64,000 nt of DNA from an uncultured Pseudomonadota bacterium (GTDB lineage: Bacteria; Pseudomonadota; Gammaproteobacteria; Steroidobacterales; Steroidobacteraceae): assembly GCA_946479515.1 (NCBI GenBank), contig CAMLGF010000016.1, positions 1 through 64,000 on the forward strand, given 5' to 3'. The notes below the pieces were generated by a model, which saw only the letters and a list, made by a program, of their open reading frames with translations, was not told the origin of the DNA and did not search any database. How positions within the stretch are numbered: the stretch's first letter is position 1; each line of letters begins with the position of its first letter. The position numbers were made by a program, and so were the translations under genes. Shown in pieces: positions 44,439-52,578 of this stretch.

Positions 44439-44884
44439 GAAAAAAATCTCGAATGAAAGGTAGGAATGATCCGCGGCGAACGCATTGCTGCGCACCGGGA
44501 GTTCGGGAGGCTTTTGAGATGGCTTTATGGCCTGTGAGGATGCGCCGGGAGGGCGCGAGGCCAAGGAGTCAAGGCGAAAGGATCACGAGCGCGGCCACGG
44601 TAGCACGCCGCGCCGCGAATAGCTCGTGAATTCGGCTGACGCGCGTCACATCCGACAGCGCCGGTCTCGCGCCGCAGCTCATCGCGCCGGGGCAGCTGGC
44701 CGCGGCCTCCGGTCCCGCCGCCCTCGCGGCGCTGGCCTGGATCGTCGCCCTGCCCTTCATTGCAATCGCGCACCTGGCGGGCGGGCCGGTCCGCTCGCCG
44801 CGGCCGGCCTGCGCGCGCTACGTCCGCGAGACCAATGCCTTCCTGCCCGGAAGGCCGCGGCGCCCGCCGGGAACCGCTGACTAG
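44439..44884. other. Intergenic stretch, possible gene remnant
   Basis: About 450 bases between the RRM gene and the DUF4136 gene. The first half is probably the RRM gene's leader. From 44630 to 44884 (+) one frame stays open and would encode a hydrophobic segment (ALAALAWIVALPFIAIAHL) followed by a basic tail, but it has no ATG, GTG or TTG start after the upstream stop at 44627. It may be a 5'-truncated membrane-protein remnant or chance in GC-rich DNA. Confidence 0.4.
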
Positions 44885-45433
44885 CTACTGTGGCGGGAAT
44901 TTCCGCAGGATGGCCGCCACCGCGATCGGAATCTGTTCCGCCGCGTTCGCCACGTCGCGTTCCGTGATGCGCTTGGTGGCCCAGCCGTGCCAGACGGGCT
45001 GGTTGCTGCGCCCGTCGAACACGTCGATGGACAGCGTGCCCTCGCGATACGTGGAGACGTCGGCATCGGTGCCGATGTAGGTCCAGCCCCAGCCCCAGGC
45101 GCTGCGGAAGCGCACGGGGTACGACTGCACGTTGATGCGATCGCGCGCTCCCACGGTGTAGGACACGACGAAGTCGGCGCTGTCCGCATCGGGCGCCTTG
45201 CGGAAGCCCTTTTCGGCGAGCTGCGTCTCGATGGCCTCGACGATTCGCCGGCGATTGAGCGGACTGACCCTCACGTCCGCGTCCGGCGGCGCGATCAGCG
45301 GGTCGTCGGCGATCCAGGCATACGACTGATAACGCGAGAAATCGTTGCGCGTGTCGAAGTCGGACTTCGCCTTCATGGGCGTGGCGCAGGCGGCCAACAT
45401 CGCAGCGAGCATGATCGAGAGCAGAAATTTCAT
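44885..45433 (-). CDS. DUF4136 lipoprotein
   Basis: This 182-residue protein has a lipobox MLAACA (Cys16) after a short hydrophobic signal. The DUF4136 body shows FDTRNDFSRYQSYAWI near the start, NRRRIVEAIETQLAEKGFRK, ADFVVSYTVGARDRINV, then GTLSIDVFDGRSNQPVWHGWA. Members are outer-membrane-associated lipoproteins in many gammaproteobacteria and bacteroidetes, with no known biochemical role. The end of its gene nearly abuts the open frame in the neighbouring gap. It is divergent from the lactonase gene. Confidence 0.88.
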   Translation of the reverse strand: MKFLLSIMLAAMLAACATPMKAKSDFDTRNDFSRYQSYAWIADDPLIAPPDADVRVSPLNRRRIVEAIETQLAEKGFRKAPDADSADFVVSYTVGARDRINVQSYPVRFRSAWGWGWTYIGTDADVSTYREGTLSIDVFDGRSNQPVWHGWATKRITERDVANAAEQIPIAVAAILRKFPPQ

Positions 45434-45782
45434 GGGGCACCCGGCGGATCTGGAACGTTCGCGGGCAATGCTGCGCCCACCGCGGATTCAACGGCATAGG
45501 GGCCATTCCATACCGGAGTGCGCGCTCGGCACGATGTCGGAGCGGTGGGGCCTTACGCGTAGCGTCACCCGCCGGCGCTGGCAAGCAGGCTGCCAATAAT
45601 GATATCGGCGGCTGCGTTTTCGGATATCCATAGACCAATTCTCGCCAGCGTGCGGCGCCGGAATAGTCTAACTTCCGCACCGGAGCTGAATTTGCACGTG
45701 TTGAAGGCCGGGGGATATCGGTCCGTCAAACTAGTTTCACTCCGTCAGCGGACGTGACCTACAACGAACGAGGGACATCGAT
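45434..45782. other. Intergenic regulatory region without a gene
   Basis: About 350 bases between the divergent DUF4136 and SMP-30 genes, with lower GC than the surroundings. It holds three GATATC sites and, near the lactonase start, the palindrome and direct repeats annotated separately. No supported reading frame. Confidence 0.6.
45722..45747 (+). promoter_or_regulatory. Putative operator upstream of the SMP-30 gene
   Basis: The 10-bp perfect palindrome AAACTAGTTT (45728-45737) is flanked by two direct copies of TCCGTCA (45722-45728 and 45741-45747). It ends 35 bp before ATG 45783. It looks like a repressor or activator site; the regulator is unknown. Confidence 0.4.
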
Positions 45783-46886
45783 ATGAAGATACGAGCTCGC
45801 AGTCTCGTGGCTGTGCTGGCTTCCTTGGCATGCATTTCATCCGCAATCGTCGCCGACGCGTCCGATCAACGGGGGCCGCACAGGCACCCGGGGCCGCAGA
45901 CGCGGCTCTCCGGCGAAATCATTCCAGTCGACATCTACGATCCGCTGGGCCTGGTGGCGCGCGGCCCGCAAGGCCAGCTGCACGAGCTCGCCGCGGGCTT
46001 CGGCTTCACCGAGGGCCCGGCGGCCGACCGCCATGGCAACGTGTATTTCACCGACCAGCCGAACGACAAGATCTATCGCTGGGATGCCGGCACCGGTGCG
46101 ATCACGCTGTGGCTGGAAGGCACCGGCCGCGCCAACGGCATGATCTTCGACCGCGAGGGCAACCTGATCGCCGCGGCCGACATGTACGGCGAGCTGTGGA
46201 AGATCCGCCCGGACGGCAGCCACAAGGTGCTGATCGACAACTACCAGGGCAAGCTGCTGAACGGACCGAACGACGTCTGGATCAACCCGGCGAGCGGCGG
46301 CATCTACATCACGGACCCGATCTTCCCGCGCAATTACTGGGAGCCGGGCGATCCGCGCCAGCAGGGGTGGGAGCCGACTCACTCGGAGCAGGCGCCCCAG
46401 GGCAAGGGCGGCCACGTCTACTATCTACCGCCGCATGGGCGCAAGCTGGTGCGGGTGACCTCCGATGCGCTGGGCTGGGAGTCCGACTCCTGGCCGAATG
46501 GCGTGGTCGGCACGCCCGACGGCAGGAAGCTGTACGTCAACAAGTGGTACTACGAAGACAAGGGCGGCACCTGGGTGTTCGACATCCGGCGCGACGGCAC
46601 GCTCACCAACATGCGCAAGTTCCTCGACATCGGCGGCGATGGCATGTCGATGGATGAGCGCGGCAATATCTACATCAGCAATGGGGCTGGCGTGATGGCG
46701 TTCGACCCGAACGGCAACCACATCCTGACCATCCCCACCGGCGGCGGCGCCACCAACAACACCTTCGCCGGCCGCGATGGCAGGACCCTGTTCATCACCG
46801 GCCCGGCCAACAAGGTGACCGCGATCCGCATGAACGTGCGTGGCTCCGAGGCTGGCTGCCCCGGGTCCCCGCATCGGCATCACTAG
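45783..46886 (+). CDS. Secreted SMP-30/gluconolactonase-family protein
   Basis: This 367-residue protein has a signal peptide ending near VADAS and a six-bladed SGL propeller. The metal ligands of the family are visible: Glu in GFTEGPAADRHGNVYFTD, Asn in LNGPNDVW, and the Asn/Asp region SWPNGVVGTPDG and GDGMSMDERGNIYIS. It should hydrolyse sugar lactones (for example glucono- or xylonolactone) in the periplasm, fitting oxidative sugar use. It ends in a His-rich tail. GAGGGAC lies six bases upstream of the ATG. Lactone specificity cannot be read from the sequence. Confidence 0.9.
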   Translation: MKIRARSLVAVLASLACISSAIVADASDQRGPHRHPGPQTRLSGEIIPVDIYDPLGLVARGPQGQLHELAAGFGFTEGPAADRHGNVYFTDQPNDKIYRWDAGTGAITLWLEGTGRANGMIFDREGNLIAAADMYGELWKIRPDGSHKVLIDNYQGKLLNGPNDVWINPASGGIYITDPIFPRNYWEPGDPRQQGWEPTHSEQAPQGKGGHVYYLPPHGRKLVRVTSDALGWESDSWPNGVVGTPDGRKLYVNKWYYEDKGGTWVFDIRRDGTLTNMRKFLDIGGDGMSMDERGNIYISNGAGVMAFDPNGNHILTIPTGGGATNNTFAGRDGRTLFITGPANKVTAIRMNVRGSEAGCPGSPHRHH

Positions 46887-46902
46887 CCGCGTCGCTGAGA
46901 TT

Positions 46903-46929
46903 CCCCGGGCGGCGCGCAGCCGCCCGGGG
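46903..46929. terminator. Bidirectional hairpin terminator
   Basis: A perfect 11-bp stem CCCCGGGCGGC (46903-46913 with 46919-46929) has a 5-nt loop. It lies between the convergent lactonase and TPR genes. Confidence 0.85.
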
Positions 46930-46930
46930 T

Positions 46931-48259
46931 TCACGATGCCAGCAGCTGCGCGCGTTCGAGCAGCTGCCGGTTGAAGAGGCTCTGCGGTTTGTGCGCCAGG
47001 CGTTCGGCGATCAGCGCGCGCGCCAACGACGAGCGCCCGGCACGCAGTGCGGCCTCGGTGGCGGTCAGCTGCAGCAGATCGCGCTGCGCATGGCTGCCGC
47101 CGTAGCGATGCGCGAAGGCGCGCACCCGCTGCAGCTCGTCCACGGTGATCTCGAAATCCTGCCCATCGAAGGCCTGCAGCGCGCGCGCCACGGGCAGGCC
47201 CACCTCGCGGCTCATCATGGCGTTGGTGTCCTTGCGGCGCGCGGCCGCATCCAGGCCCTCGAGAATGCGGCGCGACTGGCGCTGGTTGCCGGTGGCGAGG
47301 AATGCCATCAGCGCGTGCGCATCGTTGAAGGCGTAGTAGCCCGCATCGCCGAGCGCCTCCCAGCTGCGCGCGAGCTCGTTCCAGCGCTCGCCGACGTCGA
47401 TGCCGCGCAGTCGCAACCGCCACAGCAGCGCCGAGGCGTCGACCATCTCGCCCGCGACGCAGGTGGCCGCCGGCCGGATGTGCGTGTCGTACAACGCCAG
47501 CGCCGTGCCGCAGTCGCCCTCGTCGAGATGGAACAGCGCGAGATGCCACCAGTTGTGGAAGGCCAGGAAGTTGTGCCGGCTCCAGTCGGGCGCGCTCTTC
47601 TCGAGGAAATCGATGCCGACGCGCGTCTGGCCGCGCATCTCGTACACGTGCGCCACGGCGTGCGCCGCCCAGATGTCGGGCGGGTTCAACTCGATGGCGC
47701 GGCGGCCGATGGCCTCGGCGTCGTCGTACGCGCCACATTCCTCGAGGCCGAAGGCATGCATGCCGAGAATGGCGCCGCGCAGCGGATCGGCCGCGCCCCA
47801 GGCACGCAGTGCCTGCGCCGGCCGGTCGCGCAGCATGCTGGCATGGCCCAGCAGGAAATCCATGAGGTGCGCGATCTGCAGCGCCAGGAAATCGCGCGGA
47901 TATTCCGCGCAGATGTCGCCGTAGAGCTTGGCGGCGCCCGCGAAGTCGCGGCCGAGCCAGGCGCGCACCGCGTTCAGATGCATGCGCTCGCGTTCGAGCG
48001 CGTGGCCGACGTGGCGTTCCGCCGCGGCCAGCGCGGCGGCAATCGCCGCCTCGCAGCCCTGCTCGCTGCTGGTGGCGAGCATCCCCGCCTTGAAGCAGTG
48101 GCCCATGATGAAGCTGGGATCGAGCCCCAGCGCCTCATCGATGGTGGCGATGGGATCGGTGCGGTAGAACGCGAACTGGGTGACCGCCTGGTCGTACAGA
48201 TCGAGAGCGATGCGGTGGCGCGCCGAAACGGCGTTGCCGAGCTGGTCGATGAGATTCAT
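46931..48259 (-). CDS. TTC38-like tetratricopeptide repeat protein
   Basis: This 442-residue all-helical protein has no signal peptide. The repeats and the signatures GMHAFGLEECGAYDDAE, WAAHAVAHVYEMRGQ and FLAFHNWWHLALFHLDEG match the tetratricopeptide-repeat-38 family, whose role in bacteria is unknown. ATG 48259 has GGAG seven bases upstream; ATGs at 48265 and 48277 are less well placed. Its promoter carries the GGAACA-N-TGTTCC element also found before the gene at 51723-52391. The AAA regulator ends 66 bp upstream on the same strand, so regulation by that protein is likely. Confidence 0.85.
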   Translation of the reverse strand: MNLIDQLGNAVSARHRIALDLYDQAVTQFAFYRTDPIATIDEALGLDPSFIMGHCFKAGMLATSSEQGCEAAIAAALAAAERHVGHALERERMHLNAVRAWLGRDFAGAAKLYGDICAEYPRDFLALQIAHLMDFLLGHASMLRDRPAQALRAWGAADPLRGAILGMHAFGLEECGAYDDAEAIGRRAIELNPPDIWAAHAVAHVYEMRGQTRVGIDFLEKSAPDWSRHNFLAFHNWWHLALFHLDEGDCGTALALYDTHIRPAATCVAGEMVDASALLWRLRLRGIDVGERWNELARSWEALGDAGYYAFNDAHALMAFLATGNQRQSRRILEGLDAAARRKDTNAMMSREVGLPVARALQAFDGQDFEITVDELQRVRAFAHRYGGSHAQRDLLQLTATEAALRAGRSSLARALIAERLAHKPQSLFNRQLLERAQLLAS

Positions 48260-48285
48260 GGGCATTCTCCAGGTCAATTACCCTG

Positions 48286-48317
48286 AAGGCGTGATCCCGC
48301 GAGGAACAATGTTCCTC
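48286..48317 (-). promoter_or_regulatory. GGAACA-N-TGTTCC element, copy A
   Basis: A 17-bp palindrome GAGGAACA-A-TGTTCCTC (48301-48317) is followed toward the gene by N8 and TCACGCCTT. It matches copy B at 52430-52460 in 21 fixed positions with identical spacing and orientation. It lies 27-58 bp upstream of ATG 48259. It could be an activator site, or an ECF-type promoter with -35 GGAAC. Confidence 0.65.
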
Positions 48318-48325
48318 GCCGCGCG

Positions 48326-51300
48326 TCATTCCGGCCGGTATGAACAGAAGGAGCCGGTGCGGATGGCCCAGTTCAGGTGCCTGCCCGCCACGGGGCATTC
48401 ACGGGCGATGCGCTCGATCGCATGCTTGAGCCGGCGCTGGACGTTGACCCGCGCGCGCTCCACGTTGGAGCCCGATCGTCGCGCGCGGCCGTCGAGCCCG
48501 AAGGCTCGCGACAGCTCCGCACTCAGCTGCTCGATCTCCTCTCTGGCGGCCTCGGCGCCGGCCAGATCGTGGCGACTCTCGGCCTCTTCCAGCTGCTCGC
48601 GCAGGCATTCCAGGCGGCTGCGGTAATCGCGCCGCGCCTGCGGGTCGAGCGCCTCGCCGCAGTCGCCGCCATCCACCGGCTGATCGCCGAGATTGGCGCC
48701 CATCAGATCGAGCACGTGGACCTCGCGACCCGGGATCGCCACCAGCCTCGCCAGCATCTGCAGGCCGCGGCTGTCGCGCAGCCGGAACGATTCGCTCTCG
48801 CAGCGACAGACCCAGACCTCGCCGTCCTGCACCAGCTGGAAGTACGACACCGCCGGCAGGCCCGCGCCCGCGGACGGCGTCTCGGGCGGCGGCCTGTCGC
48901 CGCCCTGGGCGAGCCCTTGCTCGAGCTGCCGCAGGCCGAGCTCGGCCGCCATGGCGCGGGCTTCGCCGAGCAGCGCCAGTGCACGCGCGGAAGCCGCGCC
49001 GTCGCGCGGGGTCGCTTGCAGCCATTCGAGCACGATCCTCGCGAACCACGGTCGCGCATCCATGCGGCGCGCCAGCTCGATCGCCCGCGCGAAGTGTTCC
49101 TCGGCCGCGTCCCGTCGGCCCAGCGCCACGGCGAGCATCGCCAGGCTGCGCGCCACCGGACCCATCCAGCGCAGGCCGAGCATGCCCCAGTGGCCGCAGC
49201 GATCCTGGTAGGGAAGCAGGCCCTCATACGCGAGTTCGACCAGCGGACGCTGGCCCAGCGCCGGTAGATAGTCCCCGAGGCAACTGAGGGCGCCCATGTC
49301 GCAGAACTTGACGATGGCGCGCAGCCCGGCCTCGTCCAGGTCGGCGCCCGCGGGCTTGCGTCCGAAGCAACGCCAGCCGGCCGCGAGCAAGGCGGGCCGC
49401 AGGTACAGGTGCGATTGCGTCAGCCGCCCGCACTCGCGCTCCAGCCGCGCGCACAGCGCATCGAGCTGTTCGCGGTCTTCCCTGATCTCCGCGAGTGCGA
49501 GCTGCTGCACGAGCAGCGTCAGCGGCGCATTGGAATCCTGCGCACGGTCCGCGAACTGGCGGGCGCGCGCCAGCGCCGCCTCGGCGGCCGCGAACTCGCC
49601 GCGCGACGTGGCGCGCATCACCTTGAGCGCCTCCGCGGTCCATTGGTAGTGAGGCAGGCACAGCTGCCGGGCGAGGCCGTCGCACTGCGCGATGGCGTCG
49701 TCGAGCGTGGCGGCTTCGGCGAGCTCCATCGCGTCCACCGCCGAGCGCCAGTAGCCGCGCATGCACTCGGGCATGTCGCCCAGCTGCCGCGCGAGGCGCA
49801 CGTATTCCTGGTTCAACGCCAGGCGCTCGACCGGGTCGCCGAGATCCATCAACGCCGACACCGCACTGCGCAGCGTGGTGAGCAGCGTGCGCGCGTCGCC
49901 CGCGGTGCGCGCCAGCGCGATCGCCTCGCGCGCCAGCGCCGCGGGCTCGGCCGGATCCGCGGCCGGTTGCAGGGCCGCGGCCAGCCGCGCCTGCAGGCGC
50001 GCGCGGCGGTCGAGGTCGCCCTCGCCCAGCCGCGCCAGTGCCGCCTTCAGCAGGCCGACGAGCCGCGGGTCGACGCAGCCGAACGTGAAGATGCTGCCGT
50101 AGGTGAGTGCCGCGTCGGCGAGCAGCGGCGCATCATCGAGCGCATCGCCAATGCGAAAGGCTTCCGCGCTGTTGCGCCGCCCGGCGTCCAGGTCGCCCGC
50201 GCGGATCTGCGCCGCGGCCAGCTCGAGCAACAGCCGCGCACGGGTGAGCTCGGACCCTGGCCGCTCGCCGGCGAGCTGCAGCGCGCGGTTGTAGCACAGC
50301 GCCGCGTCGAACGAATGGCGCGCCTCGGCCTGGTGCGCCGCCTGGCGCCAGGCTTCGATGGCGCCGCCGGTGGCCTGCTCGCCGGACTCCTCGAGATGCT
50401 GCGCCAGGGCCGCCCACGAGATCGTCGTGCCGCTCTCGGCGCGCGAGCGCATGCGCTGTGCTTCGCGCTCGTGCAGCTCGCGCCGCTCCACGGCCGGCAG
50501 CGACTCGTGAAAGGCCTCGCGCACCAGCATGTGCTCGAACCTCAACCCCGTGCCCGCGTCCCGTTCGAGGAGGCCGCACGCCACGGCCGGCGCCAGCAGC
50601 TCGCGCACTTCCGTCTCCGTGCAGCCCGCGATCTGCGCGAGTGCCGCAGGCTGAAAACTGCGGCCCAGCACCGACGCCATGCCGAGCAGCGAACGGCTGC
50701 GCTCCGGCAGTTGCGTGGCACGCTCGAGCACGGCCAGGCGGATGCTCGACGGCGCATTCAGCAGGTTGCCGCGCTCCAGTCCGAGCTCCACGACCTCGGC
50801 GAGATACAGCGGATGGCCCTCGGTGAGCGCGAGCAAGGCGGCGACGTCCTGCTCCAGCGGTCGCTCGCCCGTGGACAGGCGCAGGTATTCGCGCACGTCG
50901 TCGCGCTCCAGCCGGCGCAGCGGCAGCTGGATGGCCGCGCGGCCCAGGCGCGTGATGATGTTGCCGATGCGCGGCTTCTGGATCTCGGCGTCGCGCAGCG
51001 TACCCACGATCAACACGCGCGAGCCGTGCAGCTGGCGGATCGCGAACTCCAGTAGCAGCAGCGAATCCGTATCCACCGCATGCAGGTCTTCGAGCACGAG
51101 CAGGAGCGGCTCGGCCGACGCGCATGCGGACAGCAGCGTCGACACGGCATCCATGAGCCGGAAGCGCGCCTGTTCCGGTTCGAGGCGCGCGGCATCGGCG
51201 CGTGGCGACACCAGTTCCGGCACCAGCTCGGCGAGCGCGGCGGCCAGGTGCGGCTGGTCCCGCAGGGCGGTGCGCGCGCAATCGCGCGCCAGCAGCGAGC

Positions 51301-51562
51301 GCAAAATCTGAATCCATGGCCAGTAGACAGGCGCGCCACCCGACTCCCACGCGAAACCCCAGTGGATGGACGCGCTGCGCGAGGCCTGTTCGGCCGCGAA
51401 CTGCGCCAGCAGGCGGCTCTTGCCGATGCCGGGCTCGCCGCTCACCAGGCAGAGCGTGCCGCGGCTCTCGTCAGCCGCCGACAGCGCGCTGGCGAGTGCG
51501 GCAAACTCGCGGCCGCGCCCTACGAACCCGCGGGTCCGGCCTCCTGAGGGGTTTGCACGCAC
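48326..51562 (-). CDS. AAA/STAND-type ATPase regulator with TPR-like region and C-terminal DNA-binding-type domain
   Basis: This is a protein of about 1078 residues. It has a Walker A GEPGIGKS (about 42-49), Walker B LLLVLEDLHAVD, a BREX/MalT-like AAA_16 module to about 340, then a long helical TPR-like region (about 400-880). The C-terminal domain begins SYFQLVQDGEVWVCRCESESFRL. It continues with GREVHVLDLMG, a coiled coil and RARVNVQRRLKHAIERIA, and ends GRHLNWAIRTGSFCSYRPE. That C-terminus is known from large ATP-dependent regulators and looks winged-helix-like. I prefer the GTG at 51562 (GGAG upstream): ATGs at 51694 and 51781 would read through a strong hairpin, and the latter overlaps the next gene. 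It sits between two genes that share one promoter element. Confidence 0.85.
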   Translation of the reverse strand: MRANPSGGRTRGFVGRGREFAALASALSAADESRGTLCLVSGEPGIGKSRLLAQFAAEQASRSASIHWGFAWESGGAPVYWPWIQILRSLLARDCARTALRDQPHLAAALAELVPELVSPRADAARLEPEQARFRLMDAVSTLLSACASAEPLLLVLEDLHAVDTDSLLLLEFAIRQLHGSRVLIVGTLRDAEIQKPRIGNIITRLGRAAIQLPLRRLERDDVREYLRLSTGERPLEQDVAALLALTEGHPLYLAEVVELGLERGNLLNAPSSIRLAVLERATQLPERSRSLLGMASVLGRSFQPAALAQIAGCTETEVRELLAPAVACGLLERDAGTGLRFEHMLVREAFHESLPAVERRELHEREAQRMRSRAESGTTISWAALAQHLEESGEQATGGAIEAWRQAAHQAEARHSFDAALCYNRALQLAGERPGSELTRARLLLELAAAQIRAGDLDAGRRNSAEAFRIGDALDDAPLLADAALTYGSIFTFGCVDPRLVGLLKAALARLGEGDLDRRARLQARLAAALQPAADPAEPAALAREAIALARTAGDARTLLTTLRSAVSALMDLGDPVERLALNQEYVRLARQLGDMPECMRGYWRSAVDAMELAEAATLDDAIAQCDGLARQLCLPHYQWTAEALKVMRATSRGEFAAAEAALARARQFADRAQDSNAPLTLLVQQLALAEIREDREQLDALCARLERECGRLTQSHLYLRPALLAAGWRCFGRKPAGADLDEAGLRAIVKFCDMGALSCLGDYLPALGQRPLVELAYEGLLPYQDRCGHWGMLGLRWMGPVARSLAMLAVALGRRDAAEEHFARAIELARRMDARPWFARIVLEWLQATPRDGAASARALALLGEARAMAAELGLRQLEQGLAQGGDRPPPETPSAGAGLPAVSYFQLVQDGEVWVCRCESESFRLRDSRGLQMLARLVAIPGREVHVLDLMGANLGDQPVDGGDCGEALDPQARRDYRSRLECLREQLEEAESRHDLAGAEAAREEIEQLSAELSRAFGLDGRARRSGSNVERARVNVQRRLKHAIERIARECPVAGRHLNWAIRTGSFCSYRPE

Positions 51563-51656
51563 GCCCGATCTCCAACCTCTGCAAGCTTGTTTGTTTGTCT
51601 GGCAGCCGAGAGCGCGCGATGGTACTGCATCGGCGGCTCGCGGTAAGCCAAATGAC

Positions 51657-51690
51657 GCGGCGAGCCGCTGGCTCTCCAGCGACTCGCCGC
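51657..51690 (-). terminator. Hairpin terminator after the secreted TPR-like gene
   Basis: A 15-bp stem with one mismatch (51657-51671 with 51676-51690) has a CTCT loop. It begins 33 bp past the stop at 51723. It argues that the AAA regulator starts downstream of it, at 51562. Confidence 0.75.
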
Positions 51691-51722
51691 GCATCGACTG
51701 CGGGCGCGAGGCCCGCCCGGCC

Positions 51723-52391
51723 TCAACCAATGGCGCCGGTGGCCGCGAGCGCGGGCTCGCGCCCCGCCGCCGCTTCCACATTGCGCTTCACGTAGGTCGC
51801 ATTCGGCGTCAGTTTCCGTGCCTTGGCCAGGTCGTTGTGCGCCGCAACCTCGTCACCGGACAACAGGTGCATCACGGCGCGATTCGAATACGCGGCCGCG
51901 ACGTCCTTGTCGAGCGTCCGGCGCGACACGTCGAAGCGATTGCCATTGCGGCGGCGGACCTCGATGGCGCCATCGATGGCCGAATCGCAGAAGCCTTCGG
52001 CATCGGCCCACTGGCGCAGCAGCGTGTGCGCGACGCACTGGTTAGTCAGCTCATAGGCCGATTTGCGCGACGCCTTGCGGGCCTGCAACTGCTCGAGGGC
52101 CTTGCCGGTCTTGCCGCGCACCAGCGCGAGACCGCCGGGCGCGTCCGTGTACGACGCCAGCACCAGGATCCGGCGCTGTTCCTGCGGGCATTCGGCGACC
52201 GACCGCTGCACGCGCTTGGGCAGCAGCACCGACTTGCCCGGGTGGCTCGCGGGACGCTGCACGGCCAGCGTGGTGAACGAGCACTCGTCGCGGATCACGG
52301 CAGTGGCGTCGGCCGCGTTCGTGTCTGGCGACAGGCCGCCCAGCGCGGCGGTGAGCAGGGTGGCAGCGATGATGTGGTTGCGAAAAGACAT
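51723..52391 (-). CDS. Secreted TPR-like protein
   Basis: This 222-residue protein has a signal peptide ending near TNAAD. Cys residues (DECSF, ECPQEQ, NQCVAH, GFCDSA) suggest disulfides in the periplasm. The second half (QWADAEGFCDSAI, AAAYSNRAVMHLLSGDEVAAHNDLAKARKL) forms one to two tetratricopeptide repeats. No specific family is recognised. The ATG at 52391 has AAGGAG seven bases upstream. Its leader resembles that of the TPR gene at 46931-48259, with the same palindrome and a similar GGAGAAT-CCC-ATG context. The two are probably co-regulated. Confidence 0.8.
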   Translation of the reverse strand: MSFRNHIIAATLLTAALGGLSPDTNAADATAVIRDECSFTTLAVQRPASHPGKSVLLPKRVQRSVAECPQEQRRILVLASYTDAPGGLALVRGKTGKALEQLQARKASRKSAYELTNQCVAHTLLRQWADAEGFCDSAIDGAIEVRRRNGNRFDVSRRTLDKDVAAAYSNRAVMHLLSGDEVAAHNDLAKARKLTPNATYVKRNVEAAAGREPALAATGAIG

Positions 52392-52429
52392 GGGATTCTC
52401 CTTGAAGGTTTGATGGATGATTCGCCTTC

Positions 52430-52460
52430 AAGGCGTGACACCGGACGGAACAGTGTTCCG
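52430..52460 (-). promoter_or_regulatory. GGAACA-N-TGTTCC element, copy B
   Basis: A 15-bp palindrome CGGAACA-G-TGTTCCG (52446-52460) is followed toward the gene by N8 and TCACGCCTT. It lies 39-69 bp upstream of ATG 52391, and also 119 bp upstream of the divergent esterase fusion. An additional 13-bp inverted repeat, CGCCTT-C-AAGGCG, overlaps its gene-proximal end (52423-52435). Confidence 0.65.
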
Positions 52461-52578
52461 CGGACGCGGCCGGCGCGTTCCCGCCGGCAGGACGCGCGAC
52501 CCTGGCATTTCCGCTAATGCGCTTTCATGCCGCACCGCTTTGCGCTTCAATCCGATCGCTTGAAACGAAGGGGGCGTC

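Noticed and set aside
44626..44880. Arg/Ala-rich plus-strand frame in the gap before the DUF4136 gene
   Set aside because: No ribosome site and shadow-like composition. The adjacent frame, which has no start codon, is the more protein-like of the two.
45598..45712. Three GATATC sites in the gap before the lactonase gene
   Set aside because: The flanking bases differ and spacing is irregular, so chance in an AT-richer patch is enough.
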